A stretch of 5,817 bases of DNA from Chitinophagaceae bacterium (lineage in GTDB: Bacteria; Bacteroidota; Bacteroidia; Chitinophagales; Chitinophagaceae): assembly GCA_947459455.1 (NCBI GenBank), contig CANHEC010000164.1:1-5817 (forward strand), given 5' to 3'. The position numbers and the translations under genes were made by a program. The notes beneath the pieces were generated by a model, which was given only the letters and a program-made list of their open reading frames with translations, was not told the DNA's origin and searched no databases. Positions 1-5,774 of the stretch are shown piece after piece (the stretch's first letter is position 1; each line of letters starts with the position of its first letter).

Positions 1-2
1 AG

Positions 3-632
3 CAGCTGGAGAAGTGGTTATTGCATCACTTCAAGTGGCAGAAGATACCAAAAGGCGTATGCATTACGGGTGGGCTTAACCGCTTTTACGAAGGCTATTC
101 ACCGGGGGGTATCAGTTGGTGGGAATCTAATATCTGCGTGGGGGCATCTATGTCGATATGCTACGTGTATTGGCGCACCCGGTCAGGCCGAGTATATCTT
201 CCATCCGAACTCCCAGATTGCAATGACCTCGATTTTTGGATTGAAAAACTTGACACTGCTGCCTTTCTCAGGGCCCTCTACGGCCCTAGCAGCTTGCCTT
301 TTAAACTGAAGAATTTAAACTTTGAGGTGAAAACCGGTGCCATAGATATGTACATGTCCGCATTGTTGTTACCGGTAGCAGGCATGCAAATAGAAAAAGT
401 GTTGGAAGCAACTAACAGTACAACGGATGCAATCAACGAACAGAGCGAAGTTAAAGGCAGACAATTCGGCGTAGTGCACAACTGGCAAATACAAAAAGAA
501 GCTGATGGGATTCGAATGGATTTTGATTTGGGAAGCGCCGATTTTAATTGGCTTAAGAAATGGCTGCATGCTCTCAGCGAATTGAATTTGCTGCAGGAGG
601 TAAGGCTTGGTCGATTTAAGGAGAACGAATGA
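3..632 (+). CDS. Unrecognised protein, 3' part of a gene cut by the left edge
   Basis: The reading frame is open from the first in-frame codon of the window to a TGA at 630-632, giving at least 209 residues. A TTG at 21 could in principle start it, but the frame continues upstream as QLEKWLL with no stop, so the true start most likely lies outside the window. I do not recognise a family. The protein is rich in aromatic residues (WW, WESN, CYVYW), has no clear signal peptide or membrane helix, and ends in a charged helix-like stretch (LLQEVRLGRFKENE). Sampled lines have about 37-53 % GC, well below surE and lpxB, which suggests an acquired or poorly conserved accessory gene. Its stop overlaps an ATG (ATGA, 629-632) preceded by AAGGAG, but the frame that follows does not look like a protein beyond about 20 residues. 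That the gene is real rests on its length and its natural-looking residue mix only. Confidence 0.6.
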   Translation, partial: QLEKWLLHHFKWQKIPKGVCITGGLNRFYEGYSPGGISWWESNICVGASMSICYVYWRTRSGRVYLPSELPDCNDLDFWIEKLDTAAFLRALYGPSSLPFKLKNLNFEVKTGAIDMYMSALLLPVAGMQIEKVLEATNSTTDAINEQSEVKGRQFGVVHNWQIQKEADGIRMDFDLGSADFNWLKKWLHALSELNLLQEVRLGRFKENE

Positions 633-686
633 TAACACCAGATATTTTAAGAGAACTTGCATATCCACACTCCCCCCATACGCAAC

Positions 687-712
687 ACAGCCCCCGCAAA
701 AGCGGAGGCTGT
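687..712. terminator. Strong hairpin between convergent genes, probable shared terminator
   Basis: Arms 687-697 (ACAGCCCCCGC) and 702-712 (GCGGAGGCTGT) pair over 11 positions with a single C/A mismatch at 693/706, closing on an AAAA loop (TTTT on the other strand). It lies 55 nt past the stop of the left-edge gene and 57 nt past the stop of the minus-strand repressor, where a terminator for both would be expected. No T-run follows the stem on either strand, so it is not a textbook intrinsic terminator. It could act with a factor, or only protect the 3' ends of the transcripts. Confidence 0.55.
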
Positions 713-768
713 CAGCTTGCCTTACTTACTAACCCATTGGCACAGCTTGTATTGCATTATTCCACGTG

Positions 769-1515
769 CTATTTCATTTGCAGGCTGCTCAGCTGCTGGT
801 GCAGCGAGCTGACTACATTGGCCAGCTGGCTTACATCCCATACCGGCTTTTCCTGCGGCTTGCTGATCACCAGTTGCGCCTTCCATATTTCAGCTACCTC
901 GTCGGCCTTTACGGTATATGGCGGGTAGTTGGGGTTATCGCTTACCAGTGTCAGGGTAGCTTTTTCCTTTGGCAGCTTTTGTACCCGCTTGTACACAATG
1001 CCATCGGTGCGGCTCACCACAATGCAGGCCGTATCGTTTTTCACGTACTCAAAATTGTCCACCTTTTCGCCCACTATTACGCTGCCACTGGGTGTGGGCA
1101 GCATGCTATCGCCTATTATTTCAAAAGCCCGGTACTCGCCGGGGCCCAGCATGGGCAGGGTAAAGGTGTTCAGTTCGTCTACAAACTCCGGATCGTTGTA
1201 CCCGGCCAGGTAGCCGGCAGCCGCTTTTACCGGTACAAACTGGATGGCAGCAGCCCGGTCGGCCCCCAATTTGATCTGGCGGCGCTTCGCCAAATAAGTT
1301 TCGCCGGCGTCGCTCAGGTCCTTCAGCAAAATATCGTCCAGGCTTAGCTTGAACAGCTGGCAGATCACCTCCAGCACATCCAGCCGGGGCTCGGCCCGCT
1401 CTTCTTCGTAGGCGCCCACCAGGCTGCGCTTAATGCCCACCTTATTGGCAAACTCTTCCTGCGTCCAACCCCGGGTTTTACGCAGGTACTTCATGTTTTT
1501 ACCGGCAAAGCTCAT
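769..1515 (-). CDS. LexA-like XRE/S24 self-cleaving transcriptional repressor
   Basis: This 248-residue protein has an N-terminal XRE-type helix-turn-helix (about residues 5-62; WTQEEFANKVGIKRSLVGAYE) and a C-terminal S24/LexA peptidase fold (about 95-215). All three marks of self-cleavage are present: an Ala100-Gly101 bond in the sequence KAAAGYLAGY, the nucleophile Ser137 in GDSMLPT, and the general base Lys176 in GIVYKRV, 39 residues later (37 in E. coli LexA). A short predicted coiled coil ends the protein (SQLANVVSSLHQQLSSLQ). I chose the ATG at 1513-1515 (MSFAGKNMKYLR) because family members usually begin a few residues before the first helix. An in-frame ATG at 1552-1554 would add 13 unlikely residues (MPNCLVILPKSFA) and run through the candidate operator. 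In this family the repressor is a dimer that binds operators and is inactivated when RecA filaments or a similar signal trigger cleavage. No integrase or structural phage gene is in the window, so a host stress regulator is at least as likely as a prophage repressor. Confidence 0.9.
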   Translation of the reverse strand: MSFAGKNMKYLRKTRGWTQEEFANKVGIKRSLVGAYEEERAEPRLDVLEVICQLFKLSLDDILLKDLSDAGETYLAKRRQIKLGADRAAAIQFVPVKAAAGYLAGYNDPEFVDELNTFTLPMLGPGEYRAFEIIGDSMLPTPSGSVIVGEKVDNFEYVKNDTACIVVSRTDGIVYKRVQKLPKEKATLTLVSDNPNYPPYTVKADEVAEIWKAQLVISKPQEKPVWDVSQLANVVSSLHQQLSSLQMK

Positions 1516-1525
1516 GGCAAATGAT

Positions 1526-1576
1526 TTTGGCAATATTACTAAACAATTTGGCATTTGAAACTAAAAAAATTTGGCA
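1526..1576. promoter_or_regulatory. Three TTTGGCA direct repeats, candidate operator of the divergent promoters
   Basis: TTTGGCA occurs at 1526-1532, 1547-1553 and 1570-1576, with start-to-start spacings of 21 and 23 bp, close to two helical turns; the last two share the longer form AATTTGGCA. The copies sit in the 127-bp region between the divergent S24 repressor and surE. The nearest copy is 10 bp upstream of the chosen repressor ATG. Helically phased repeats beside a helix-turn-helix gene suggest autoregulation, perhaps also affecting surE. On the minus strand, TAATATTG (1531-1538) resembles the Bacteroidota -7 element TAnnTTTG and would be overlapped by the first copy. Function is inferred from position and spacing. 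Confidence 0.4.
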
Positions 1577-1602
1577 CGCCCGGTGCAAAACCTTGCATAG
1601 TA

Positions 1603-1637
1603 TTGACAGTCAGGCCCGCCCGTTCGGCTTACTTTTA
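1603..1637 (+). promoter_or_regulatory. Possible surE promoter
   Basis: TTGACA (1603-1608) and TACTTTTA (1630-1637) resemble the Bacteroidota -33 (TTTG/TTG) and -7 (TAnnTTTG) elements. The spacing is a few bases longer than usual, and the -7-like box ends only 5 nt before the surE ATG, which would imply a nearly leaderless mRNA. An alternative pair, TTTG at 1570-1573 with TAGTATTG at 1598-1605, is also too widely spaced. No ribosome binding site is visible, which is normal for this phylum. Confidence 0.25.
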
Positions 1638-1642
1638 CCGCC

Positions 1643-2428
1643 ATGAACACGGCTGCAGAACGACCCATTATTCTCATTACCAACGACGACGGCATTACCG
1701 CCCCCGGCATACGGGCCCTGGTAGAGGCGGTACAGCACCTGGGCGAAGTGGTGGTGGTGGCCCCCGATAAACCGCAAAGTGGCATGGGCCACGCCATTAC
1801 CATTGGCCATCCGCTGCGCATGAACAAGGTGCACATGTGGCCGGGCATCCAAAGCTGGCAGGTAAGCGGCACCCCGGCCGACTGCGTAAAGCTGGCCGTA
1901 GACAAAGTGCTGCACCGCAAGCCCGATCTCTGCCTCAGCGGCATCAACCACGGCGCCAACCATGCCATCAACGTGATTTACAGCGGTACCATGAGTGCCG
2001 CCATGGAAGCCGCGATCGAGGGCATTCCATCGGTGGGCTTCAGCCTGTGCGACTACAGCATGGAAGCCGACTTTTCGGCCTCCAAACAGCTGATCAGCAG
2101 CATGGTAGAAAAGATACTGGGCATGGAAAAGGAAAAGCATTTTTTGCTGAATGTGAACATCCCCAACGTGGCTGCCGAGCTGATAGCCGGCATCAAACTA
2201 TGCCGCCAGGCCTATGCCAAATACGAAGAGGACTTTGACGAACGTACCGATCCGCACGGCCGGCGCTACTACTGGCTCACCGGCGAATTTGTAAACAAAG
2301 ACGAAGGCACCGATACCGATGTGTGGGCGCTGGACCACCACTACGTAAGCGTGGTGCCCATTGCCATCGATTTTACCAATTACCACCTGAAACAACAACT
2401 AAGCGACAACTGGCCATGGGCTTCCTGA
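1643..2428 (+). CDS. surE: 5'/3'-nucleotidase SurE
   Basis: SurE is a cytoplasmic, divalent-metal-dependent phosphatase that removes phosphate from nucleoside 5'- and 3'-monophosphates (in some species also short polyphosphate) and is linked to stationary-phase survival. The 261 residues carry the family signature in order: ILITNDDG with the metal-binding pair Asp15-Asp16, the APDKPQSGMGHAIT loop with Ser46, VSGTPADCV, and LSGINHGAN with Asn102; these match Asp8, Asp9, Ser39 and Asn92 of the E. coli enzyme. Next come the YSGTMSAAMEA helix and the conserved NVNIP strand (about 153-157). Length is normal for the family. The ATG at 1643 leaves a short natural N-terminus before the first strand and lies after TTTTACCGCC with no Shine-Dalgarno sequence. 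It is the first gene of a rightward operon, and its last 13 nt overlap the following membrane-protein gene. Confidence 0.96.
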   Translation: MNTAAERPIILITNDDGITAPGIRALVEAVQHLGEVVVVAPDKPQSGMGHAITIGHPLRMNKVHMWPGIQSWQVSGTPADCVKLAVDKVLHRKPDLCLSGINHGANHAINVIYSGTMSAAMEAAIEGIPSVGFSLCDYSMEADFSASKQLISSMVEKILGMEKEKHFLLNVNIPNVAAELIAGIKLCRQAYAKYEEDFDERTDPHGRRYYWLTGEFVNKDEGTDTDVWALDHHYVSVVPIAIDFTNYHLKQQLSDNWPWAS

Positions 2429-2715
2429 AACGCGACAACCTGAAACTGGGCCTGCTGCTGGGCGGGCTGCTGCCGCTGGCAGGCATCGCCGTCTTTTACT
2501 ACTGGCGCATTTACCCCAACGAGTGGGGCAGCTTTTTGGCCTACCTCAAAATCGAGAAGCGCCTGCTGGCCAGCCTCACGGTGGTATGCCTGCTGCTGAA
2601 TGTGGGCCTTTTTACCTGGTATGTAAATACCCGCCGCGACCAAACGGCCAAAGGCATTTTTGCCATGTCGCTGCTGTATGGCGTGGCCTCGCTGCTGGTC
2701 AAGTTTTTTGGCTGA
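2416..2715 (+). CDS. Small three-helix membrane protein between surE and lpxB
   Basis: A 99-residue protein that starts inside the end of surE in another frame (13-nt overlap, starting MGFLKRDN), which implies translational coupling. Three hydrophobic segments are visible at about residues 11-30 (LGLLLGGLLPLAGIAVFYYW), 49-70 (RLLASLTVVCLLLNVGLFTW) and 80-98 (GIFAMSLLYGVASLLVKFF). They are joined by a loop with PNEWGSF and a basic loop (NTRRDQTAKG). With K5 and R6 at the start and the basic loop between helices 2 and 3, the positive-inside rule suggests a cytoplasmic N-terminus. I know no function. A reading frame with the same stop extends back to 2323, but that part is an out-of-frame shadow of surE. 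Position before lpxB suggests an envelope-related role, which is inference only. Confidence 0.8.
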   Translation: MGFLKRDNLKLGLLLGGLLPLAGIAVFYYWRIYPNEWGSFLAYLKIEKRLLASLTVVCLLLNVGLFTWYVNTRRDQTAKGIFAMSLLYGVASLLVKFFG

Positions 2716-2767
2716 AAAGCCCGGTGGCGCCAATCATTTTTTAATAGCAAACACAGAACCTGCAGGC

Positions 2768-3877
2768 ATGAAATACTATGTGATAGCTGGTGAAGCCTCG
2801 GGCGACTTGCACGGCGGCAACCTGCTGAAGGCGCTGGCCGCACAGGATAGCCGGGCCGAATTCAGGTGCTGGGGCGGCGACCATATGCAGGCTGCCGGCG
2901 GCCACATTGTAAAGCACTACCGCGACCTCGCCTTTATGGGCTTTGCCGAAGTGCTGATGAACCTGCGCACCATTTTGGCCAATATCCGCTTTTGCAAAGC
3001 CGATATACTGGCCGACCGGCCCGATGCCCTCATTTTGATTGACTATCCCGGCTTCAACCTGCGCATTGCCAAATGGGCCAAGGCGCAGGGTATCAGGGTC
3101 ATTTACTACATCAGCCCGCAGGTATGGGCCTGGAAGGAAGGGCGGGTAAAAATGATGAAGCAATGCATTGATCAAATGCTGGTGATACTGCCCTTTGAAA
3201 AAGACTACTACCAGCAAAAATGGCAATGGCCGGTGCACTACGTGGGCCATCCGCTGGTAGAAGCGGTAGATGGGCACCAACCACGCATTGGCAGCCTGAG
3301 CGATCGGCCCATTGTGGCCATCTTACCGGGTAGCCGCCGGCAAGAGATAAAGGCCAAACTGCCCATTATGCTGGCGGCGAGCCAGCATTTCCCCGACTAC
3401 CAGTTTATTGTGGCGATGGCGCCGGGCATGGAAGAGAGTTTTTACAAGCCATTTTTGGCCGGCTATGCCAATGTAAGTGCCGTGGGCGGCCTTACCTACG
3501 ACCTGCTGCGGCAGGCCCGTGCCGCCATGGTCACCAGCGGTACCGCTACCCTGGAAACGGCCCTGTTTGGCGTGCCCGAAGTAGTGTGCTACAAGGGCAA
3601 TCCCATCAGCTACGCCATTGCCAAGCGGCTCATCACTATCAGATACATTTCGCTGGTAAACCTGATTATGGACCGGCCGGTGCTGACAGAACTGATACAG
3701 CACGACCTGCGGGTAGACAAACTGGTAACCAACCTGCGGCCCCTGCTGCAAGACGAGGAGGCCCGCAGTGCCATGGCTGCCCACTATGCCAGCCTGCGCC
3801 AGCTGTTGGCCGGCGGCGGACATGCCTCTGCCAATGCTGCCAGGCTCATCGGCAGCTTTTTGGCCGCTAAGAATTGA
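2768..3877 (+). CDS. lpxB: Lipid-A-disaccharide synthase LpxB
   Basis: LpxB is the GT19 glycosyltransferase that joins UDP-2,3-diacylglucosamine and lipid X into the lipid A disaccharide 1-phosphate on the cytoplasmic face of the inner membrane. The 369 residues show the family motifs in order: the N-terminal GEASGDLHGGNL (8-19), FMGFAEVL (56-63), LILIDYPGFNLRIA (88-101) with Asp92 at the position of the essential Asp98 of other LpxB proteins, YYISPQVWAWKEGR (113-126), VGHPLVE (159-165), LPGSRRQEI (186-194) with Arg190 at the position of a known essential Arg, TSGTATLETAL (256-266) and YKGNPISY (275-282). The ATG at 2768 is chosen because MKYYVIAGEASGD is the normal N-terminus; the in-frame extension to 2660 is a shadow of the preceding gene. 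A 52-nt gap with TTTTTTAATAG separates it from the membrane-protein gene, so it is probably read from the surE transcript, though a local promoter cannot be excluded. Its stop is 3 nt from that of the convergent small gene. Confidence 0.97.
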   Translation: MKYYVIAGEASGDLHGGNLLKALAAQDSRAEFRCWGGDHMQAAGGHIVKHYRDLAFMGFAEVLMNLRTILANIRFCKADILADRPDALILIDYPGFNLRIAKWAKAQGIRVIYYISPQVWAWKEGRVKMMKQCIDQMLVILPFEKDYYQQKWQWPVHYVGHPLVEAVDGHQPRIGSLSDRPIVAILPGSRRQEIKAKLPIMLAASQHFPDYQFIVAMAPGMEESFYKPFLAGYANVSAVGGLTYDLLRQARAAMVTSGTATLETALFGVPEVVCYKGNPISYAIAKRLITIRYISLVNLIMDRPVLTELIQHDLRVDKLVTNLRPLLQDEEARSAMAAHYASLRQLLAGGGHASANAARLIGSFLAAKN

Positions 3878-3880
3878 GGA

Positions 3881-4048
3881 TTACATTTTGATCAGCAGCT
3901 TGACCACCAGTATCACCATGGCCAGCAAAAAAAGCAGGATGGAGATACGGTTGATGCCGTGCATATACTTCAGCCACTGGGTGCGGGGCTGGTTCGGATC
4001 CTTTTTACTCAGGTACAGGTATTCGGCTATTTGCTTCAGTACGCTCAT
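3881..4048 (-). CDS. Tiny single-helix membrane protein (MHGINRIS type)
   Basis: This 55-residue protein has a polar N-terminal part (MSVLKQIAEYLYLSKKDPNQ), the run KYMHGINRIS (about 27-36), and a C-terminal membrane helix (about 37-53, ILLFLLAMVILVVKLLI) ending in KM. I associate this layout, with KKDPN and MHGINRIS, with a conserved Bacteroidota family of unknown function; from memory it may be DUF6728, which I cannot confirm here. I chose the ATG at 4046-4048 because the longer frame starting at 4117 adds 23 residues (MPGPNFRRQQPF...) that look non-native. It is convergent with lpxB with only 3 nt between the stops, so neither gene has room for its own terminator there. The basic residues before the helix suggest a cytoplasmic N-terminus. 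Function unknown. Confidence 0.75.
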   Translation of the reverse strand: MSVLKQIAEYLYLSKKDPNQPRTQWLKYMHGINRISILLFLLAMVILVVKLLIKM

Positions 4049-4230
4049 GCTGCTATTACAAAATGTGAGGGCAAAACAAATAAACGGCTGCTGCCGCCTA
4101 AAGTTCGGGCCCGGCAAAATAACCGCCTGCGGGTAGTACGGCCCACGGCCAAATGTAGCATCCGCACTACAAGCCCAGCAAAACCTGCTACAAGGCTGAA
4201 AAGCAGCTACTTAAGCCACTGTTTCACAAT

Positions 4231-4395
4231 CAATGTTGCTGCATTGATCTAAAAAGAGCCCGATGTGGAAAACCCAATCTTTTTGTTGAACTGAAGGCTT
4301 CAAAAATGCGAACAGACTGAGTTTGGCTGCTTTTCAATGTTCAAACATTGTTTTATCCCGCTCAAGTCTGTGGAAAACTCAATGTTGCAACATTA
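4231..4395. repeat. Three copies of a 16-nt palindrome, consensus CAATGTTgcaaCATTG
   Basis: The copies are CAATGTTGCTGCATTG (4231-4246), CAATGTTCAAACATTG (4335-4350) and CAATGTTGCAACATTA (4380-4395). The first has outer arms extended to ATCAATG/CATTGAT (4229-4235 and 4242-4248). The second pairs CAATGTT with AACATTG around CA. The third contains a perfect 14-nt palindrome at 4381-4394. Start-to-start spacings are 104 and 45 bp. A degenerate half copy (AATGTTCAAC) lies at 4567-4576. Such clustering outside genes suggests binding sites for a dimeric protein. I do not recognise the regulator. Confidence 0.65.
4264..4386 (+). repeat. Imperfect 18-nt direct repeat containing DnaA-box-like 9-mers
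   Basis: TGTGGAAAACCCAATCTT (4264-4281) and TGTGGAAAACTCAATGTT (4369-4386) match at 16 of 18 positions, 105 bp apart. Each lies 17-18 nt after a 16-nt palindrome copy, so palindrome plus 18-mer forms a two-part module present twice; the second 18-mer runs into the third palindrome. The first nine bases of each, read on the minus strand, are TTTTCCACA, which fits the relaxed DnaA box TTWTNCACA. A third related string, TGATCCACA, is on the plus strand at 4420-4428 but misses that consensus. Confidence 0.55.
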
Positions 4396-4396
4396 T

Positions 4397-4412
4397 CTTG
4401 ACTTCTGTCAAG
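4397..4412. repeat. Small perfect hairpin CTTGAC-TTCT-GTCAAG
   Basis: Six perfectly paired bases (4397-4402 with 4407-4412) around a 4-nt loop, just 1 nt after the third 16-nt palindrome and followed on the plus strand by TTTCTCTT. It could be a further protein site or a weak plus-strand terminator-like element; no gene ends nearby on that strand. Confidence 0.4.
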
Positions 4413-4618
4413 TTTCTCTTGATCCACAATCGGATGCTTGCATTGCCCGCGTCGCTAACCGTCTGATATTCAGCGTGAGCCAACTGGAAGCAAGTACCCA
4501 GGCACGGCCTGCCAGGTCCACACCCAATTGAATTTCAACGGAACAACATCGCCGTTTAAACATCAAAATGTTCAACCAAACTGGACACAAATCCGAACAA
4601 AGCGTGTAGTACAATTAA

Positions 4619-4635
4619 CAGCAGGAATGCCGCTG
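4619..4635 (-). terminator. Weak hairpin after the oxidoreductase gene
   Basis: On the minus strand CAGCGG-CATTC-CTGCTG forms a 6-bp stem with one G-T pair, 11 nt after the oxidoreductase stop, followed by TTAATTGT. The stem is short and there is no T-run, so it is only a possible transcript end. Confidence 0.2.
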
Positions 4636-4646
4636 ATAGGCCACGG

Positions 4647-5774
4647 CTACCATTTGGCAGCCAACTCCTCGGCCAGCCCAAAGCTGAGCGTCATGCCGGC
4701 GCCGCCCAATCCGTTTACTACCCAAACGCCCGGTTCGGGCTCGGCCACCCACTCGGTAGCCCCATTGGTCAGCTTGGCATACTGCCCGTTCCAGGTTTGT
4801 GCCACCGCCCGCTGCGGAAAACTGGCAAAGCTGTCCAGGTATTGCAGCACCCATTGGTTCCACTCCGCCCGGTCGAATGGCGTGAGGTGCAGCCCGTACT
4901 CGTGGGTATCGCCCACTGTTATTTCGCCCGTCGGGCTTTGGCAGGCCATTACATGAATGCCGGCCGCCAGGTACTGCGGCATTTGCTGCTGGTAGTGGGC
5001 ACGCAGCGCACCCAGCGAGGGGGCCGCTTCGAAACTTTTGTAGTGAATGAGCGAAAGCCCGCCACACAGGGCCGGCCCCATGTGATAGCCGGCGGGCTGC
5101 GCCGCCAGCCGCATCATTTGCAGTTGGCAGCGGGTAATGGGCGCTTGCGCAAAATGCTGTGGGTAGATGGTCTCAAAATCGGCGCCCGAGCAAATGAGCA
5201 CCAGATCGGCCTCGTAGTGGCGGCCGCCGGCCACTACCCTGCCGCTGCCTGCTTCGGCAACGGCGGTGCCAAAGTGAAACGCCACCCCCTGCGCCTGCAG
5301 CCAGCCGGCCACCTGCCCAATAGCCTGGCGGGCTTCTACTATCATTTCGGTAGGGCTCCACAGTGCGCCCTGGCAGTGGTGTCGGTGGCTGGCGGCACCT
5401 TTGGCAGCCAGTTCAGCAGCCGACAGCCAGCGGACACCCCGATGTTGGTACAGCCCGGCCAACTCTTGCATCACGGTTGCCTCCAATGCAGTGGTAGCTG
5501 CATGCAGGCTTCCCACCGCATCGTACCAAATGCCAGCCTGCTGGCACAGCTCCTGCCAAATGTGGCGGCTGCGCATGGCCCGCTCGTACAAGGGGCCATC
5601 GGGCTGCCCAATGGGCCACACCATCCCAAAGTTTCGGATGGAGGCCCCCACCGCTGCCGGGTGCCGCTCAAACACCTGCACCTGATAGCCCCGTAGCAAC
5701 AACGAACGGGCATGGGCCAGGCCCACAATGCCGGCTCCAACGATGATGGCTGTTTTACCCTGCAATGTTTGCAT
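4647..5774 (-). CDS. FAD-dependent oxidoreductase, TIGR03364-like (aminophosphonate-associated)
   Basis: A complete 375-residue enzyme of the DAO/glycine-oxidase fold. The N-terminal Rossmann motif is clear: AIIVGAGIVGLAHARSL with Gly13, Gly15 and Gly18, then Glu36 at the end of strand 2 (QVFER), expected to hold the FAD ribose. It is followed by ASIRNFGMVWPIGQ (44-57), the feature I use to place it with TIGR03364; the closing FAD motif NGLGGAGMTLSFGLAEE lies at about 354-370. The family oxidises an amine with release of imine/aldehyde and H2O2. TIGR03364 members often sit beside phosphonatase-like genes, and characterised relatives (PbfD) act on 2-aminoethylphosphonate or its N-methyl form. 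No such neighbour is in this window, and another amine substrate is possible. The ATG at 5772-5774 gives a natural N-terminus. The 43 nt upstream show no ribosome binding site or convincing promoter, so the gene may be first in a unit or follow one off the edge. Confidence 0.85.
   Translation of the reverse strand: MQTLQGKTAIIVGAGIVGLAHARSLLLRGYQVQVFERHPAAVGASIRNFGMVWPIGQPDGPLYERAMRSRHIWQELCQQAGIWYDAVGSLHAATTALEATVMQELAGLYQHRGVRWLSAAELAAKGAASHRHHCQGALWSPTEMIVEARQAIGQVAGWLQAQGVAFHFGTAVAEAGSGRVVAGGRHYEADLVLICSGADFETIYPQHFAQAPITRCQLQMMRLAAQPAGYHMGPALCGGLSLIHYKSFEAAPSLGALRAHYQQQMPQYLAAGIHVMACQSPTGEITVGDTHEYGLHLTPFDRAEWNQWVLQYLDSFASFPQRAVAQTWNGQYAKLTNGATEWVAEPEPGVWVVNGLGGAGMTLSFGLAEELAAKW

Larger units (their letters stand above)
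4049..4646. other. 598-bp non-coding region with clustered palindromes
   Basis: No reading frame here looks like a protein; the longest (4337-4531 on +, 4408-4614 on -) are short, have unnatural composition and run across the palindromes. The middle (4201-4440) is AT-rich, about 42 % GC in a counted line, in contrast to the coding DNA on both sides. The region lies upstream of the minus-strand small membrane gene and downstream of the minus-strand oxidoreductase, so it may hold the promoter of the former and the 3' end of the latter. The structured elements found in it are listed separately. A non-coding RNA cannot be excluded. Confidence 0.6.

Noticed and set aside
629..928. 99-codon plus-strand frame starting at the ATGA overlap
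   Set aside because: Beyond about 20 residues it passes through the hairpin and runs antisense to the repressor's 3' end, with cysteine-rich, unnatural composition. Only its start is noted as a possible remnant.
766..1347. 193-codon plus-strand frame
   Set aside because: It is the exact antisense of the LexA-like coding region, which has clear domains and catalytic residues.
1515..1554. Upstream ATG at 1552-1554 as the start of the repressor
   Set aside because: It adds 13 residues with no match to the family N-terminus and would place the candidate operator inside the gene.
2716..2745. Possible terminator before lpxB (TGGCGCCA followed by TTTTTT)
   Set aside because: The palindrome has no loop and is separated from the T-run; it would also interrupt a likely operon.
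4167..4196. CTACAAGCC / CTACAAGGC direct repeat 21 bp apart
   Set aside because: Only nine bases with one mismatch and two copies; compatible with chance, and too few copies with no flanking pattern for a CRISPR array.
4337..4531. 64-codon plus-strand frame in the intergenic region (and the 68-codon minus frame at 4408-4614)
   Set aside because: No family likeness, cysteine-rich or low-quality composition, and both run across palindromes or repeats.
4797..5696. 299-codon plus-strand frame
   Set aside because: It is antisense to the oxidoreductase, whose FAD motifs are unambiguous; long antisense frames are common in GC-rich genes.
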